DNA of 64,000 nucleotides from Sphingomonas ginsenosidimutans (GTDB lineage: Bacteria > Pseudomonadota > Alphaproteobacteria > Sphingomonadales > Sphingomonadaceae): contig NZ_NWVD01000001.1 of NCBI RefSeq assembly GCF_002374835.1, positions 62,001 to 126,000 of the forward strand, given 5' to 3'. The notes under the pieces are model-generated. The model saw only the letters and a list, made by a program, of their open reading frames with translations, had not been told where the DNA came from and did no database searches. The number at the start of each line of letters is the position of its first letter. Positions within the stretch are counted from its first letter, which is position 1. A program made the translations under genes and the position numbers. Below, in pieces: positions 49,839-58,942 of the stretch.

Positions 49839-51534
49839 CGGTGCTCCCCTGGCGGACGGCCGCCGTCAGATCGGCCAGGTTCGTGAAGCGGCGCTGCTCG
49901 GCCAGGCCGAGGTGAAGGAAACCGTCCAGTTCGAGATCTTCGGGACGTCCGGTGAACAGCAGTGTCGTGGTGCCATGCGCCTTCAGCAGGCGCAGCGCAT
50001 CGCGCAGCCGATGGGCCGGCAACAGGTCGAAAACCTGGCCCAGCAGCAGCAATTTGGGGCGTACCAGCAACGCATTGGCGAGTTTCAACGCCATCGTCTC
50101 GCCGATGCTGAGCGGATAGCCGGACGAGCCGAGCGGCGTGTCGAGGCCGAGGGGCAGGCTGGCGAGCCGGCGTTCCAGCCCGACCGCGGCGAGGGCGTCC
50201 ATCGCCTCGCCCGAGCGGCTTCCCGAGGCGAGGCTGAGATACTCGCGGATCGTCACCTCGACGATGGTCGAGCGTTCGAGCACCATCACGTCCGAGCGCA
50301 GGTGATACATGTCCAGCGCGCCCAGATCGGCACCGCCGATCCGGATCAGCCCGCGTTCGGGATGGACATGCCGTTTCAGCAGGCGTGCCAGCCGATGCTC
50401 GGCGCCCGGTTCCGCGACGGTGACCAGCTGCTCGCCCGCCGCCAGCGTCAGATTGTAGCGCGCGCCGTCAAGCACCAGATCGGTCAACGCCACCGCGCCG
50501 TCACGCGGCCCGCCTTCGCCGCGCACGTTCGGTTCCTGCGGGATCGCGAACAGCAGCGACATTTCCTCCGCACTGGCGACCAGATCGTAGAAGGTGTCGA
50601 GATACCAGCCCAGCTGCGAGATGCCGTAGAACACGCCCGACAGGATAAGCTCGGCCGCGACCAGCTGTCCCAGCGACAATTGCCCGCGCAGGATCAGTGT
50701 CCCGCCCAGCAGCAGCAGCGCAGCGCCGGCAAAAGCGTAGATCAGCAGGAACGTCACCGTCTGCGCGAACTGGTAGCGGAAGTAGCGCCGGTGAGCGCCG
50801 ACATAGGTGGCGGTCATCGCCTCCGACCGGTCCATCGCGAAGTCGAGATGGCGCGACGATTTGTAGAAACCGTTCGACCCGCCAACGCTTTCCAGCCAGC
50901 GGGCGGCGTTGTGCTTGGCATGGCTCATCGCCACGGCTCCGGTGATCGCGCCCGGTTGCCAGATCAGCCACACCAGCAGCACCGCCGCCACCAGCACGAC
51001 GTTGAAGGCCAGGAAGAACGGGTGGTAGAAACTGGTGATCGTCAGCCCGACGACGGCCTGCAACACGATCGTAAAGCCGCCGATGACCAGGCTGGGCACC
51101 GCCTTCTGGATCACCACCAGATCGAAATAGCGGTTGAACAGGTCGCCGCGCTTGGCATCGGTGAAGAACGGATCCTGCGCATGGACCGCCCGCACGGTCA
51201 CTTCGGCGACGACGCGCGCGAAGACACGCCGTTCGAACGCTGCCATGATCCAGACGCGCAGCGCGCTCAGCCCCGCGACCAGCAGCAGCAGGAGCAGCAG
51301 CACCGCGGACAACGCCCATAACGGCGCCGGCATCGCGGTGTTCGCGACGCTGTTGATCAGCAACTGAACGGAGATCGGCGTGGCCAGCGACAGAAGGCTG
51401 ATCGCGACGGTATAGACGATGCCGAGCCGCACATAGGCGGCGTCAGGACCGATGATCTGCGACAGCCACGCCGCCGCGTCCCGAAAACCCAGTCGCTTCG
51501 CCGCCACCGCGTGCTCCCAATCCGCCTCGATCAT
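49822..51534 (-). CDS. ABC exporter with a catalytically degenerate ATP-binding domain
   Basis: 570 residues. Residues ~30-330 are a six-helix exporter membrane domain (RLGIVYTVAISLLSLATPIS; FLLIYAFAGAALLLLGGTLI). Residues ~345-560 align with an ATP-binding domain but every catalytic motif is lost: Walker A is AEPGAEHRLA (no GK[ST]), the Q-loop Gln is Glu, the signature is LSIGE, Walker B ends LLLLGQ rather than LLLLDE, and the H-loop is FTGRP without His. The fold-defining spacing remains. It may export without ATP hydrolysis, need an active partner, or use the domain as scaffold. It heads the HlyD/TolC operon. Confidence 0.85.
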   Translation of the reverse strand: MIEADWEHAVAAKRLGFRDAAAWLSQIIGPDAAYVRLGIVYTVAISLLSLATPISVQLLINSVANTAMPAPLWALSAVLLLLLLLVAGLSALRVWIMAAFERRVFARVVAEVTVRAVHAQDPFFTDAKRGDLFNRYFDLVVIQKAVPSLVIGGFTIVLQAVVGLTITSFYHPFFLAFNVVLVAAVLLVWLIWQPGAITGAVAMSHAKHNAARWLESVGGSNGFYKSSRHLDFAMDRSEAMTATYVGAHRRYFRYQFAQTVTFLLIYAFAGAALLLLGGTLILRGQLSLGQLVAAELILSGVFYGISQLGWYLDTFYDLVASAEEMSLLFAIPQEPNVRGEGGPRDGAVALTDLVLDGARYNLTLAAGEQLVTVAEPGAEHRLARLLKRHVHPERGLIRIGGADLGALDMYHLRSDVMVLERSTIVEVTIREYLSLASGSRSGEAMDALAAVGLERRLASLPLGLDTPLGSSGYPLSIGETMALKLANALLVRPKLLLLGQVFDLLPAHRLRDALRLLKAHGTTTLLFTGRPEDLELDGFLHLGLAEQRRFTNLADLTAAVRQGSTDVVSA

Positions 51535-51680
51535 CGCCGCCGCTACCGCAATCCGCGCCGCCCGCCTGCCGCGGGCCGGCGTTCCGGTATCGTAGCGATA
51601 CCGAAGCGCTACAGCGTTCCGCGTGACAAGGCCAATCGGAATGCTTGCGTCCTGGCTATAGGCAGGGGCTATATCCCATT

Positions 51681-52586
51681 ATGCCTACGCTGCGTCAGCT
51701 CGAGTATCTCGTCACGGTTGCCGATACTGGCTCCTTCGCGATGGCCGCGCGTGTCGCCAACGTGTCGCAGCCGACGCTGAGCCAGCAGGTCCGCGCGCTG
51801 GAGGAGCGGCTGGGAATCACGCTGCTGGAACGCAGCACCGCGGGCGCTGTGCTGACCCCGGTCGGTCGCAGCATCGTGTCCACCGCGCGCCGGATGCTCA
51901 CCGACGCACGCGATATCGTTGCGCTGGCGTCGGGATCGTCGGACAGCCTGACCGGGACGCTGAAACTGGGCACGACGCCCACGCTCGGCCCGTATCTGCT
52001 GTCGCCGATCATCGCCGACCTGCATCGCAACGCCCCCCGGCTGCGCCTGCATGTGCGAGAAGGCATTCCCGACGAACAGATGCTGGAGCTGTCGCGCGGG
52101 AACATCGACGTCGTGCTGGGCCCCCTGCCCATGGCGGGGGACGATCTGGTGATCGAGCCGCTGTTCCGCGAACCGCTGCACCTAGTCGCGGCGCTGGACC
52201 ATCCGCTGGGGGCGGACGATGTCGTGACGCGCGACGGTCTGGCGGGCAGTCCGCTGCTGACGCTGGATCCGCGCCACCATCTGGCGCGGCAGGCGGGCGA
52301 TATCGCCGCAGCCTATGGGATGACAATCGCCCCCGACTATACCGGCACCAGCCTGGGCAGCCTGCACCAGATGGTGGCAAGCGGCCTGGGGTTGGCGCTG
52401 CTGCCGGGCCTGTACCTGCGCTCCACGATCGGTGGGGCGACGGGGGTGCAGGTCCTCGACGTGCAGGGGTGGCAGGCCTATCGTTCGATCGCGATCGCGT
52501 GGCGCCGGCAATCGCCGATGCACACCGCGTTCAAGCTGATCGCCGAACATGTCCAGATGTGTGCCGCCCGTTTGCTGGCTGCCTGA
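51681..52586 (+). CDS. LysR family regulator (OxyR-like, without redox cysteines)
   Basis: 301 residues. The HTH reads LEYLVTVADTGSFAMAARVA, VSQPTLSQQVRALEERLGIT, LLERSTAGAVLTPVG, close to OxyR. The binding domain shows LRLHVREGIPDEQMLELSRG. OxyR senses peroxide with Cys199/Cys208, but the only Cys here is near the C-terminus (QMCAARLLAA), so peroxide sensing by that mechanism is excluded. The ATG at 51681 starts the conserved text; an earlier in-frame start at 51645 lacks it. It is divergent from the export operon (146 bp between starts) and may regulate it. Confidence 0.87.
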   Translation: MPTLRQLEYLVTVADTGSFAMAARVANVSQPTLSQQVRALEERLGITLLERSTAGAVLTPVGRSIVSTARRMLTDARDIVALASGSSDSLTGTLKLGTTPTLGPYLLSPIIADLHRNAPRLRLHVREGIPDEQMLELSRGNIDVVLGPLPMAGDDLVIEPLFREPLHLVAALDHPLGADDVVTRDGLAGSPLLTLDPRHHLARQAGDIAAAYGMTIAPDYTGTSLGSLHQMVASGLGLALLPGLYLRSTIGGATGVQVLDVQGWQAYRSIAIAWRRQSPMHTAFKLIAEHVQMCAARLLAA

Positions 52587-52657
52587 CCCGCATGCGCCGT
52601 CATTGACAGCGCCGCCGATTGCGGTGACCGCTGATGCCAAACAGGAGAGGTGCCGCG

Positions 52658-53314
52658 ATGCTGTCGTTCGATTGCTTCTGGTCGTTCCGTTCGCCCTACA
52701 GTTATCTCCTGATGCCGCGGCTGGAGGCGTTGCTGCGCGATCACGACGTGGCGTGTCGGATGCGGATCGTGCGCCCGATCGCGGTGCGGCAGGCGTCGTT
52801 CTTCAGCAACGCCGATCCGCTGTGGACCGGCTATCTGCTGCGCGACACGCTGCGCACCGCCGAGTTCCTGGGGATGCCGTTCCGCTGGCCGCGCCCGGAC
52901 CCGGTGGTGATGGATCGCGCCACGCGCACCTATCTGGCCGAACAGCCGTACATCCACCGTCTCAGCCGGCTGGGGCAACTGGCGTGCGAGCGCGGGGCCG
53001 GCGTCGCCTTCGCCGCGGCGGTCAGCCGGCTGTTGTGGGACGGCGGCACCGACGACTGGCATGTCGGCGACCATCTGGCACGCGCGGTCGCGCCGCTGGG
53101 TTTCGATCTGGCGGAGATGGACGCCGTGGTTGCGACGGAAGGCGAGCGGCTGGCGGCGGCGATCGTCGCGAACGAGGTCGATCAGCGTGCCGCCGGCCAT
53201 TACGGGGTGCCGCTGATGGCGTTTCAAGACGAACCTTTTTTCGGACAAGACCGGCTGGACCAGCTCATCTGGCGCCTGCAACAGGCAGGCATGACGGCGC
53301 GGTGCGTCAGATAG
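52658..53314 (+). CDS. DsbA-family / 2-hydroxychromene-2-carboxylate isomerase-like protein
   Basis: 218 residues, thioredoxin-like kappa-GST fold. It starts LSFDCFWSFRSPYSYLLMPR, the GSH-site Ser motif of HCCA isomerases, and ends YGVPLMAFQDEPFFGQDRLD, another family signature. It is cytosolic, with no signal peptide. It probably acts as a glutathione-dependent isomerase on an aromatic or other compound; the substrate is unknown. ATG at 52658 has AGGAGAGG 7-8 bp upstream; ATG at 52634 lacks a site. Confidence 0.85.
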   Translation: MLSFDCFWSFRSPYSYLLMPRLEALLRDHDVACRMRIVRPIAVRQASFFSNADPLWTGYLLRDTLRTAEFLGMPFRWPRPDPVVMDRATRTYLAEQPYIHRLSRLGQLACERGAGVAFAAAVSRLLWDGGTDDWHVGDHLARAVAPLGFDLAEMDAVVATEGERLAAAIVANEVDQRAAGHYGVPLMAFQDEPFFGQDRLDQLIWRLQQAGMTARCVR

Positions 53315-53401
53315 CGATTGCGCGAGCCGCCGACGCATAATATTGGACGATCGTCATGATTGTGCCGCGCAGCATGGCGCGGATCATTTCGGGGGCGCGC
53401 G

Positions 53402-53779
53402 ATGATGAAGTTCTTTACTGCCATGCGTATCGGTGTGGTGCTGGTGCCGCTTGCGTTCGTGGCCAGCCCGGCATCGGCGCAGGCGGATGGTGGCACGATC
53501 TTTCGCCAGCGGTGCCAGATGTGCCACGTGACGACTCCCGGTGCCCGCGCCGGCCTTGGACCCAATCTTGCCGGTGTGGGCGGTCGCAAGGCGGCCAGCA
53601 CCGACTTCCTCTATTCGTCGGCGCTGCGCGCCTCCAACCTGAAATGGGACAAGGCGACGCTCGACAAGTTCCTTCAGGCGCCCGCCAAGCTGGTGCCGGG
53701 GACGCGCATGGCGATCGCGATCGCCAACCCCGCGGATCGTGCCGCTGTGGTCAACTATCTGGTGTCGCTGCGCAAGTGA
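53402..53779 (+). CDS. class I c-type cytochrome, periplasmic
   Basis: 125 residues. Signal peptide (MRIGVVLVPLAFVASPASAQ after a short start), then GGTIFRQRCQMCHVTTPGAR with the heme motif CQMCH, a Met ligand probably in LVPGTRMAIAI, and the usual C-terminal helix AAVVNYLVSLRK. It is a single-heme electron carrier of the cytochrome c2/c550 type. ATG at 53402 is chosen at the MMKFF start. Its last 29 bp overlap the convergent sulfotransferase gene. Confidence 0.92.
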   Translation: MMKFFTAMRIGVVLVPLAFVASPASAQADGGTIFRQRCQMCHVTTPGARAGLGPNLAGVGGRKAASTDFLYSSALRASNLKWDKATLDKFLQAPAKLVPGTRMAIAIANPADRAAVVNYLVSLRK

Positions 53780-55829
53780 TCGCAGGGCCGGCGGAGATCG
53801 CTGCCGGCACATCGGGGTAGCAATCGGCGATCGGCCCCAGCACCGCGAACAGCGGCGCCAGCATCGTCTCATAGTGACGCCAGTGATCGACCGCGTCGGT
53901 GAAGATCGGGCGCCGTACCTGTTCGGAACTCGCGGTGCGCACCGCCCGGTCGTTCTGCCAGAAGGAAAGGCACGCCGGTTCGAACGACAGTCCCAGATAG
54001 GCGAGCAGCCGGTCGACCTCGCCCGGCGTATCCTGCACCATCCGTTCGTAGATGACGCGATGAACGCGCCTGGGCACCGCAGCGTCATAGGCGGCCATAT
54101 GCGCCACGTAATCGCGATAGTAGCGGGCGATGTCGGTCAGGTCGTAGCTGAACGACTGTCCGCGTGCGAAATGCTGCTTCCAGCCCGAAAAGCAGCAGGC
54201 GATCGGATGGCGGCGCGCATCGATGACGCGCGCGTTGGGCAGGATCATTCCGATCAGCCCGACATGCTGCCAGTTGTTGGGCATCTTGTCGATGAACAGC
54301 GGGCGGTCGGTGCGCCGGTGGACGCGCGTGCGCTCCAGATACTCCTCCCCCAACCGCGTGCGGTCGGCGGCGGACAATGATGCGATCATCGCACGTAAAT
54401 CGGGAAACTCGCCGTCATCGACGCGCGCCTGCAACCGGCCGGCGATCATCATCATGTCGGGCAGTTCCATCGTCCCTTCCACCTGGCTGTGGCTGGACAA
54501 TATCTGTTCGACCAGCGTCGAGCCGGAGCGCGGCAATCCGACGATGAAGATCGGATCGGGGGCCGGACAGCCCCCGTCGCCGATCGTCGCCAGGAACGGC
54601 GCGGTGAAGGTAGCGGTGGCGGCCGCGATCTCGGCACTGAAATCGTCGGCATCATGCGCGATCATCGCGCGCCGCAGGCGGTTGCCGCGGTCATAGTGAT
54701 CGAAGGCGGCGGCATGATCGCCCGCATCCTCCAGCGCCTTGCCCAGCGAAAAGTGCAGGTGGAAGACATCCTCCCCCTGCGCCGCAGCGTCGCGCGCCAG
54801 CGTGTCGAGCGCGCCGCGCATCGCCGTTATGTCTGCCGCGTCGAGCCGCACCGTCTTCAGGTTGGCGAGGCTCCACCACGCTTCCCCCATGGTCGGCTGC
54901 AACGCCACCGCGCGGCGATAGGCGTCGATCGCCGCGGCCTGTCGCCCCAGCGTCTTCCGTACATGCCCCAGGTTTTGCCATACCTGCGGTTGCTCCGGCT
55001 GTTGGTCCAGCAGCCGCTCATATATCGCGCCCGCCGCTTCCTGGTCGCCGAGCCGTACGAGTACGGACGCCTTGAGCAGTTCGTGCCCGGGCGCTTTCAT
55101 CGGCGATCCGGCCAGAATGTCGGCGTGGCTCAGCGCCTCTTCCAGCCGGTTGCCCTGCAACAGCAGCCGGACGAGGAAGTCCCGCGCCAGATCGAAGCCG
55201 GGGGCCGCCGCGACCGCGCGTTCGACCAGCACCAGCGCAGCGGCGATATCGCCCTCGCGCCAGATGACCTCGCCCAGCAGGCGGGTCGCGACGGGATCGT
55301 CGGGTTGCCGTGCGGCGCGGCGTTCCAGCCGCGTACGCGCTTCGTCCAGCCGGCCGTCGTGCATCGCGACGGCCGCATCGATCAGTTCCGGGTCGCGCGA
55401 GGCCGCGTGAACGGCGGACAGGTCGGCGCGCCAAGCGTCCTGCTCGCGCCCGACGCGGCGCAGTGCGCCAGCCAGCAGGAACCAGCCCTCGGCGATCGCG
55501 GGCTGCTGCCGCGTCAGTCGTTCCAGTGCATCGATCGCGCGATGATCGTCGCCCAGTTCGATCGCGACATGCGCCAGTTCCCACCACAAGGCCGGAACCG
55601 CCGGCTGCGGGCGCGCGAGAATCTCGAGCCGCGGCAGTGCCGCACGCGCCCGGCCGAGCCGGCGCAGCGCCTGGCAGGCAAGCAGTTCGGCGGGAGGAAA
55701 CCCCGGTGCGCGGCGCAGCACCGCTTCGGCGCGCGCCAGTGCCTGATCGGGGCGGTCGTCCAGCGACGCGCCGGCACGGGCCAGTTCGTCGCGCATGCCG
55801 TCCGCTGCGCTTGGCACTACGTTTCCCAT
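53751..55829 (-). CDS. tetratricopeptide-repeat sulfotransferase
   Basis: 692 residues. Residues ~10-390 are TPR helices (AWWELAHVAIELGDDHRAID, WQNLGHVRKTLGRQAAAIDA). A sulfotransferase domain at ~400-690 begins with the PAPS loop FIVGLPRSGSTLVEQILSSH; the second binding region is NARVIDARRHPIACCFS. It would transfer sulfate from PAPS to an unknown acceptor in the cytoplasm. Such genes often neighbour TonB receptors in sphingomonads, as here. ATG at 55829 is used; ATG at 55796 (MRDEL) is an alternative. Confidence 0.85.
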   Translation of the reverse strand: MGNVVPSAADGMRDELARAGASLDDRPDQALARAEAVLRRAPGFPPAELLACQALRRLGRARAALPRLEILARPQPAVPALWWELAHVAIELGDDHRAIDALERLTRQQPAIAEGWFLLAGALRRVGREQDAWRADLSAVHAASRDPELIDAAVAMHDGRLDEARTRLERRAARQPDDPVATRLLGEVIWREGDIAAALVLVERAVAAAPGFDLARDFLVRLLLQGNRLEEALSHADILAGSPMKAPGHELLKASVLVRLGDQEAAGAIYERLLDQQPEQPQVWQNLGHVRKTLGRQAAAIDAYRRAVALQPTMGEAWWSLANLKTVRLDAADITAMRGALDTLARDAAAQGEDVFHLHFSLGKALEDAGDHAAAFDHYDRGNRLRRAMIAHDADDFSAEIAAATATFTAPFLATIGDGGCPAPDPIFIVGLPRSGSTLVEQILSSHSQVEGTMELPDMMMIAGRLQARVDDGEFPDLRAMIASLSAADRTRLGEEYLERTRVHRRTDRPLFIDKMPNNWQHVGLIGMILPNARVIDARRHPIACCFSGWKQHFARGQSFSYDLTDIARYYRDYVAHMAAYDAAVPRRVHRVIYERMVQDTPGEVDRLLAYLGLSFEPACLSFWQNDRAVRTASSEQVRRPIFTDAVDHWRHYETMLAPLFAVLGPIADCYPDVPAAISAGPAITCAATPDS

Positions 55830-56196
55830 AACCCCCCGGTGCGAGCACGTGCACAAAACCTAGGTCGGAAATGACGATCCGTCGAGGCATCGCCGTTGCC
55901 GGCTGTTCCAAAAACCCTGCTTGACAGCGGCGTCATGATCGGCAGTATCCGAATCTAGGACGGTCGTTCTGGTTGCGACGACGGCGAATCGTCCTGCAGG
56001 GGAACGGCACCACGGGCGATCATCGGCAACCCTCCGCGCTTCGCGCGTGAGGGAAGGGGCTTCTGTACGCCGCAGTCGGGGCGGGTTTCGCTGACAGCGC
56101 AGGTGGTGACAAGGCAAGAGATCCGATGCGGGGAACACACCCGAACGGACGTGCACCCGGAGAGGCCAAACAACGCGTAATCGGGGGATTTTACGC
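55830..56196. other. divergent intergenic region before the second TonB receptor
   Basis: 367 bp without a recognisable gene. TTGACA at 55921-55926 with TATCCG 19 bp further is a weak promoter candidate. A hairpin lies at 56030-56053. GGGGG before the receptor ATG serves as ribosome site. Confidence 0.5.
56030..56053. repeat. 10-bp stem hairpin in the receptor leader
   Basis: Arms CCCTCCGCGC (56030-56039) and GCGCG-T-GAGGG (56043-56053) pair over ten bases with a single bulged T and a 3-base TTC loop. There is no T-tract, so a simple terminator is unlikely; it may be a leader structure. Confidence 0.5.
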
Positions 56197-58920
56197 ATGG
56201 CCATTCGTTGCCGTTCACGTGCCGCGCATTTTTGCGCTCTGGGCGCGACCACCTTTCTGACGCCGATTGCTTTCGCCGCTGCCGCTTCGGCGCAGACCAG
56301 TTCGGAGCCGGCCGCCATGGCGCAGGAGGACGCCGGGCTGGGCGAGATCGTCGTCACCGCGACGCGCCGCGCGGAAAGCGTGCAGACCGTACCGATCTCC
56401 ATGCAGGCGCTGGGCGCCGAGAAGATGGAGCAGCGCCAGGTCAAGGGGTTGAGCGACCTTGCCACGCTGATGCCGTCGGTGTCGTTCGCAGGGATCGGGC
56501 CTGGGCGCAACACGGCGTTCTTTCGCGGCATCGTGCCAGCGGGCGGCGCTTATGCGTCGGTCGGCTATTATCTGGACGACATCCCGATCACCGGCACCGA
56601 CGTGCCCGACATCCATGTCTACGACCTGGAACGCGTCGAGGCGCTGTCCGGGCCGCAGGGTACGTTGTACGGTGCGGGGTCGCTGGCCGGCACGATCCGG
56701 TTCATCACCAACAAGCCGAAGCTGGGCAAGCTGGAATACGGCTATGACATGGAGCTCAACAAATACGGCAAGGGCGATTTCGGCGCGCAGTATCAGGGAT
56801 ATCTGAACCTGCCGATCAACAGCATCATGGCGCTGCGCACCATGGGCTATTACCGCAAGGACGGCGGCTATATCGACAACACGCCGAACAACGGACGCTT
56901 CAACGACGGCAGACCGGCCGTGTACAGTCTGGGCGACGACAACCCTAATACCTCGTTCGCCGTCGACAATTCCGCGATCGCGAAGGACGACTACAATTCG
57001 ATCAACGAATATGGCGGGCGGGCGCAGCTGCTCATCAGCCCGTGGGACGGGTGGGACATCACGCCGGAGATCACCGCACAGCGGCAGATCGCGCGCGGCT
57101 ATTTCGGCTATGACCCGCGCGTCGGCGACTTGCAGGTTCACGACTACAACCCCACGCGCAACGACGACCGCTGGTATCAGGCTGCGCTGTCGATCCACGG
57201 GCATATCGGTGACTGGGACGTCGTGTCCGCGACCGGCTACTTCAAGCGGCGGACCAAGACGCTCAACGACTATACCTATTACACCGTCACCTATGACGGT
57301 TTCGGCGCGGGTTACGAAAGCTACCTTCAATTCTTCGACAATTGCCGGGGAACGGGCGCGGCGCAGCAGTGCCAGCTGATCGACCCGACGCAATATTATC
57401 ATGCCGACACGCACCGCAACAAATTCACGCAGGAAGTGCGGCTGACGACGCCGAAGACGTGGCCCTTCGACGTGACGCTGGGCGGCTTCTACCAGCGGCA
57501 GGCGAACGAATTGAACACCTATTATGCCATCCACGGGCTCGACCGGATCGTGGGGTACACGCAGGCCGGCGGTGGCGACGTCCCCGGCGGGCTGATCGGC
57601 GTTCCGGCGCTCTACGAAATCAGCAACGGCGCCTTCACCACGAACGTCATCAATCCCAACGGCAATCCGCTCGGCACCATGGCGCTGGGTACGCCAGCGG
57701 TGAAGGAAGACGGCTATTACATCGTCGAGCAGAACCAGCTGTACCACGACACCGCGATCTTCGCGGAGGGGCATTACAACATCACGCCCACACTGAAGAT
57801 CACCGGGGGCATCCGCTATTTCTGGACCGATTATGCCGTTGTCGGGTTCGCCGGGGTCGCCGCCTCGGCCGCCAACACCGTCACGTCCTATTCCGTCCCT
57901 ACCAAGACGATGGGATGCCCGACCCCGCTGCCCGCACAGCGTCTGCAGTGCTTCAATACCAACTTCCGGGCGGCCGACCAGACCGGGCGCTACAGTGAGA
58001 GCGGCGAAACGCACAAGGTGGCGCTCAACTGGCAGATAACGCCGGACAAGATGGTCTATGCCAATTACTCGACCGGTTTCCGCCCCGGCGGGTTCAACCG
58101 CCCGCTACGGATCCGCTCGCTCGGCCCGGTCGACGTCGCACCGTTCAAGTCTGAGACGCTGACCAACTACGAACTGGGCTTCAAGACGACGTGGAACCGC
58201 ATGTTCCGTTTCAACGCCGCCATCTATTACGAGAAGTGGGACAACATCCAGTATAGCGTCGTCGTCGCCGGCGCGCAGGGTGCGGGGATGACCGGCAACG
58301 CCGGTAAGGCCGAGGTGAAGGGGGTCGAGTATGACGCCGACCTGCGGTTGGGCAAGGTGACGATCAGCACGTCGGGAGCCTACAACGACGGCAAGCTGAA
58401 GGGCAATTTCTGCAACTTCTCGGTCGATCCCGCGACGAAGCAGATCACCCAGCTGAGCAGCTGTCAGCTGGGACAGTTCGTGCCCAATACCGCCCCGCCG
58501 ACCCCGCAGGTCGCCGCCGCCGACGGCACTCGCCTGCCACGCCAGCCGAAGTTCAAGGGGACGACGTCGATCCGTTACGACACGGCGATCGGCGATTACG
58601 AAACGTACCTCCAGGGCGCGGCGCTGTACCAGACTGGTGCGACGCAGGACCTGAACGTGTCCGACAACAACCTGCTGGTATGCCCCGGCACGACCAATGC
58701 CGGCGTGGCGTGCAGCACCAAGGGGTTCGTCAGCTTCGATTTCTCCGCCGGTATCAAGAAAGATAATTGGTCACTGACCTTCTTCATCCAGAACGCCTTC
58801 GACAAGCGTGGCCAGCTGACGACGAATACCTTCTGCTCGATCACCTTCTGCTCGGGTTCGTCGCGCATCTTCCCGATCAAGCCGCAGTTCTTCGGGATGC
58901 GTCTGGGCCAGAAGTTCTGA
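56197..58920 (+). CDS. TonB-dependent outer-membrane receptor
   Basis: 907 residues with a signal peptide ending AAASAQ. The TonB-box region is GLGEIVVTATRRAESVQTVP, then the plug (LSDLATLMPSVSF, FRGIVPAGG, ERVEALSGPQGTLYGAGSLA, GTIRFITNKP) and the barrel, ending IKPQFFGMRLGQKF as full-length receptors do. GPQGTLYGAGSLAGTIRFIT is typical of the sphingomonad TBDR group around aromatic or lipid compounds, but the ligand cannot be told. It lies between the sulfotransferase (divergent) and the qhp operon (convergent, 22-bp gap), and may take up an amine or sulfated compound. Confidence 0.9.
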   Translation: MAIRCRSRAAHFCALGATTFLTPIAFAAAASAQTSSEPAAMAQEDAGLGEIVVTATRRAESVQTVPISMQALGAEKMEQRQVKGLSDLATLMPSVSFAGIGPGRNTAFFRGIVPAGGAYASVGYYLDDIPITGTDVPDIHVYDLERVEALSGPQGTLYGAGSLAGTIRFITNKPKLGKLEYGYDMELNKYGKGDFGAQYQGYLNLPINSIMALRTMGYYRKDGGYIDNTPNNGRFNDGRPAVYSLGDDNPNTSFAVDNSAIAKDDYNSINEYGGRAQLLISPWDGWDITPEITAQRQIARGYFGYDPRVGDLQVHDYNPTRNDDRWYQAALSIHGHIGDWDVVSATGYFKRRTKTLNDYTYYTVTYDGFGAGYESYLQFFDNCRGTGAAQQCQLIDPTQYYHADTHRNKFTQEVRLTTPKTWPFDVTLGGFYQRQANELNTYYAIHGLDRIVGYTQAGGGDVPGGLIGVPALYEISNGAFTTNVINPNGNPLGTMALGTPAVKEDGYYIVEQNQLYHDTAIFAEGHYNITPTLKITGGIRYFWTDYAVVGFAGVAASAANTVTSYSVPTKTMGCPTPLPAQRLQCFNTNFRAADQTGRYSESGETHKVALNWQITPDKMVYANYSTGFRPGGFNRPLRIRSLGPVDVAPFKSETLTNYELGFKTTWNRMFRFNAAIYYEKWDNIQYSVVVAGAQGAGMTGNAGKAEVKGVEYDADLRLGKVTISTSGAYNDGKLKGNFCNFSVDPATKQITQLSSCQLGQFVPNTAPPTPQVAAADGTRLPRQPKFKGTTSIRYDTAIGDYETYLQGAALYQTGATQDLNVSDNNLLVCPGTTNAGVACSTKGFVSFDFSAGIKKDNWSLTFFIQNAFDKRGQLTTNTFCSITFCSGSSRIFPIKPQFFGMRLGQKF

Positions 58921-58942
58921 GGCCGGGTGTCGCCGGTGCGGC

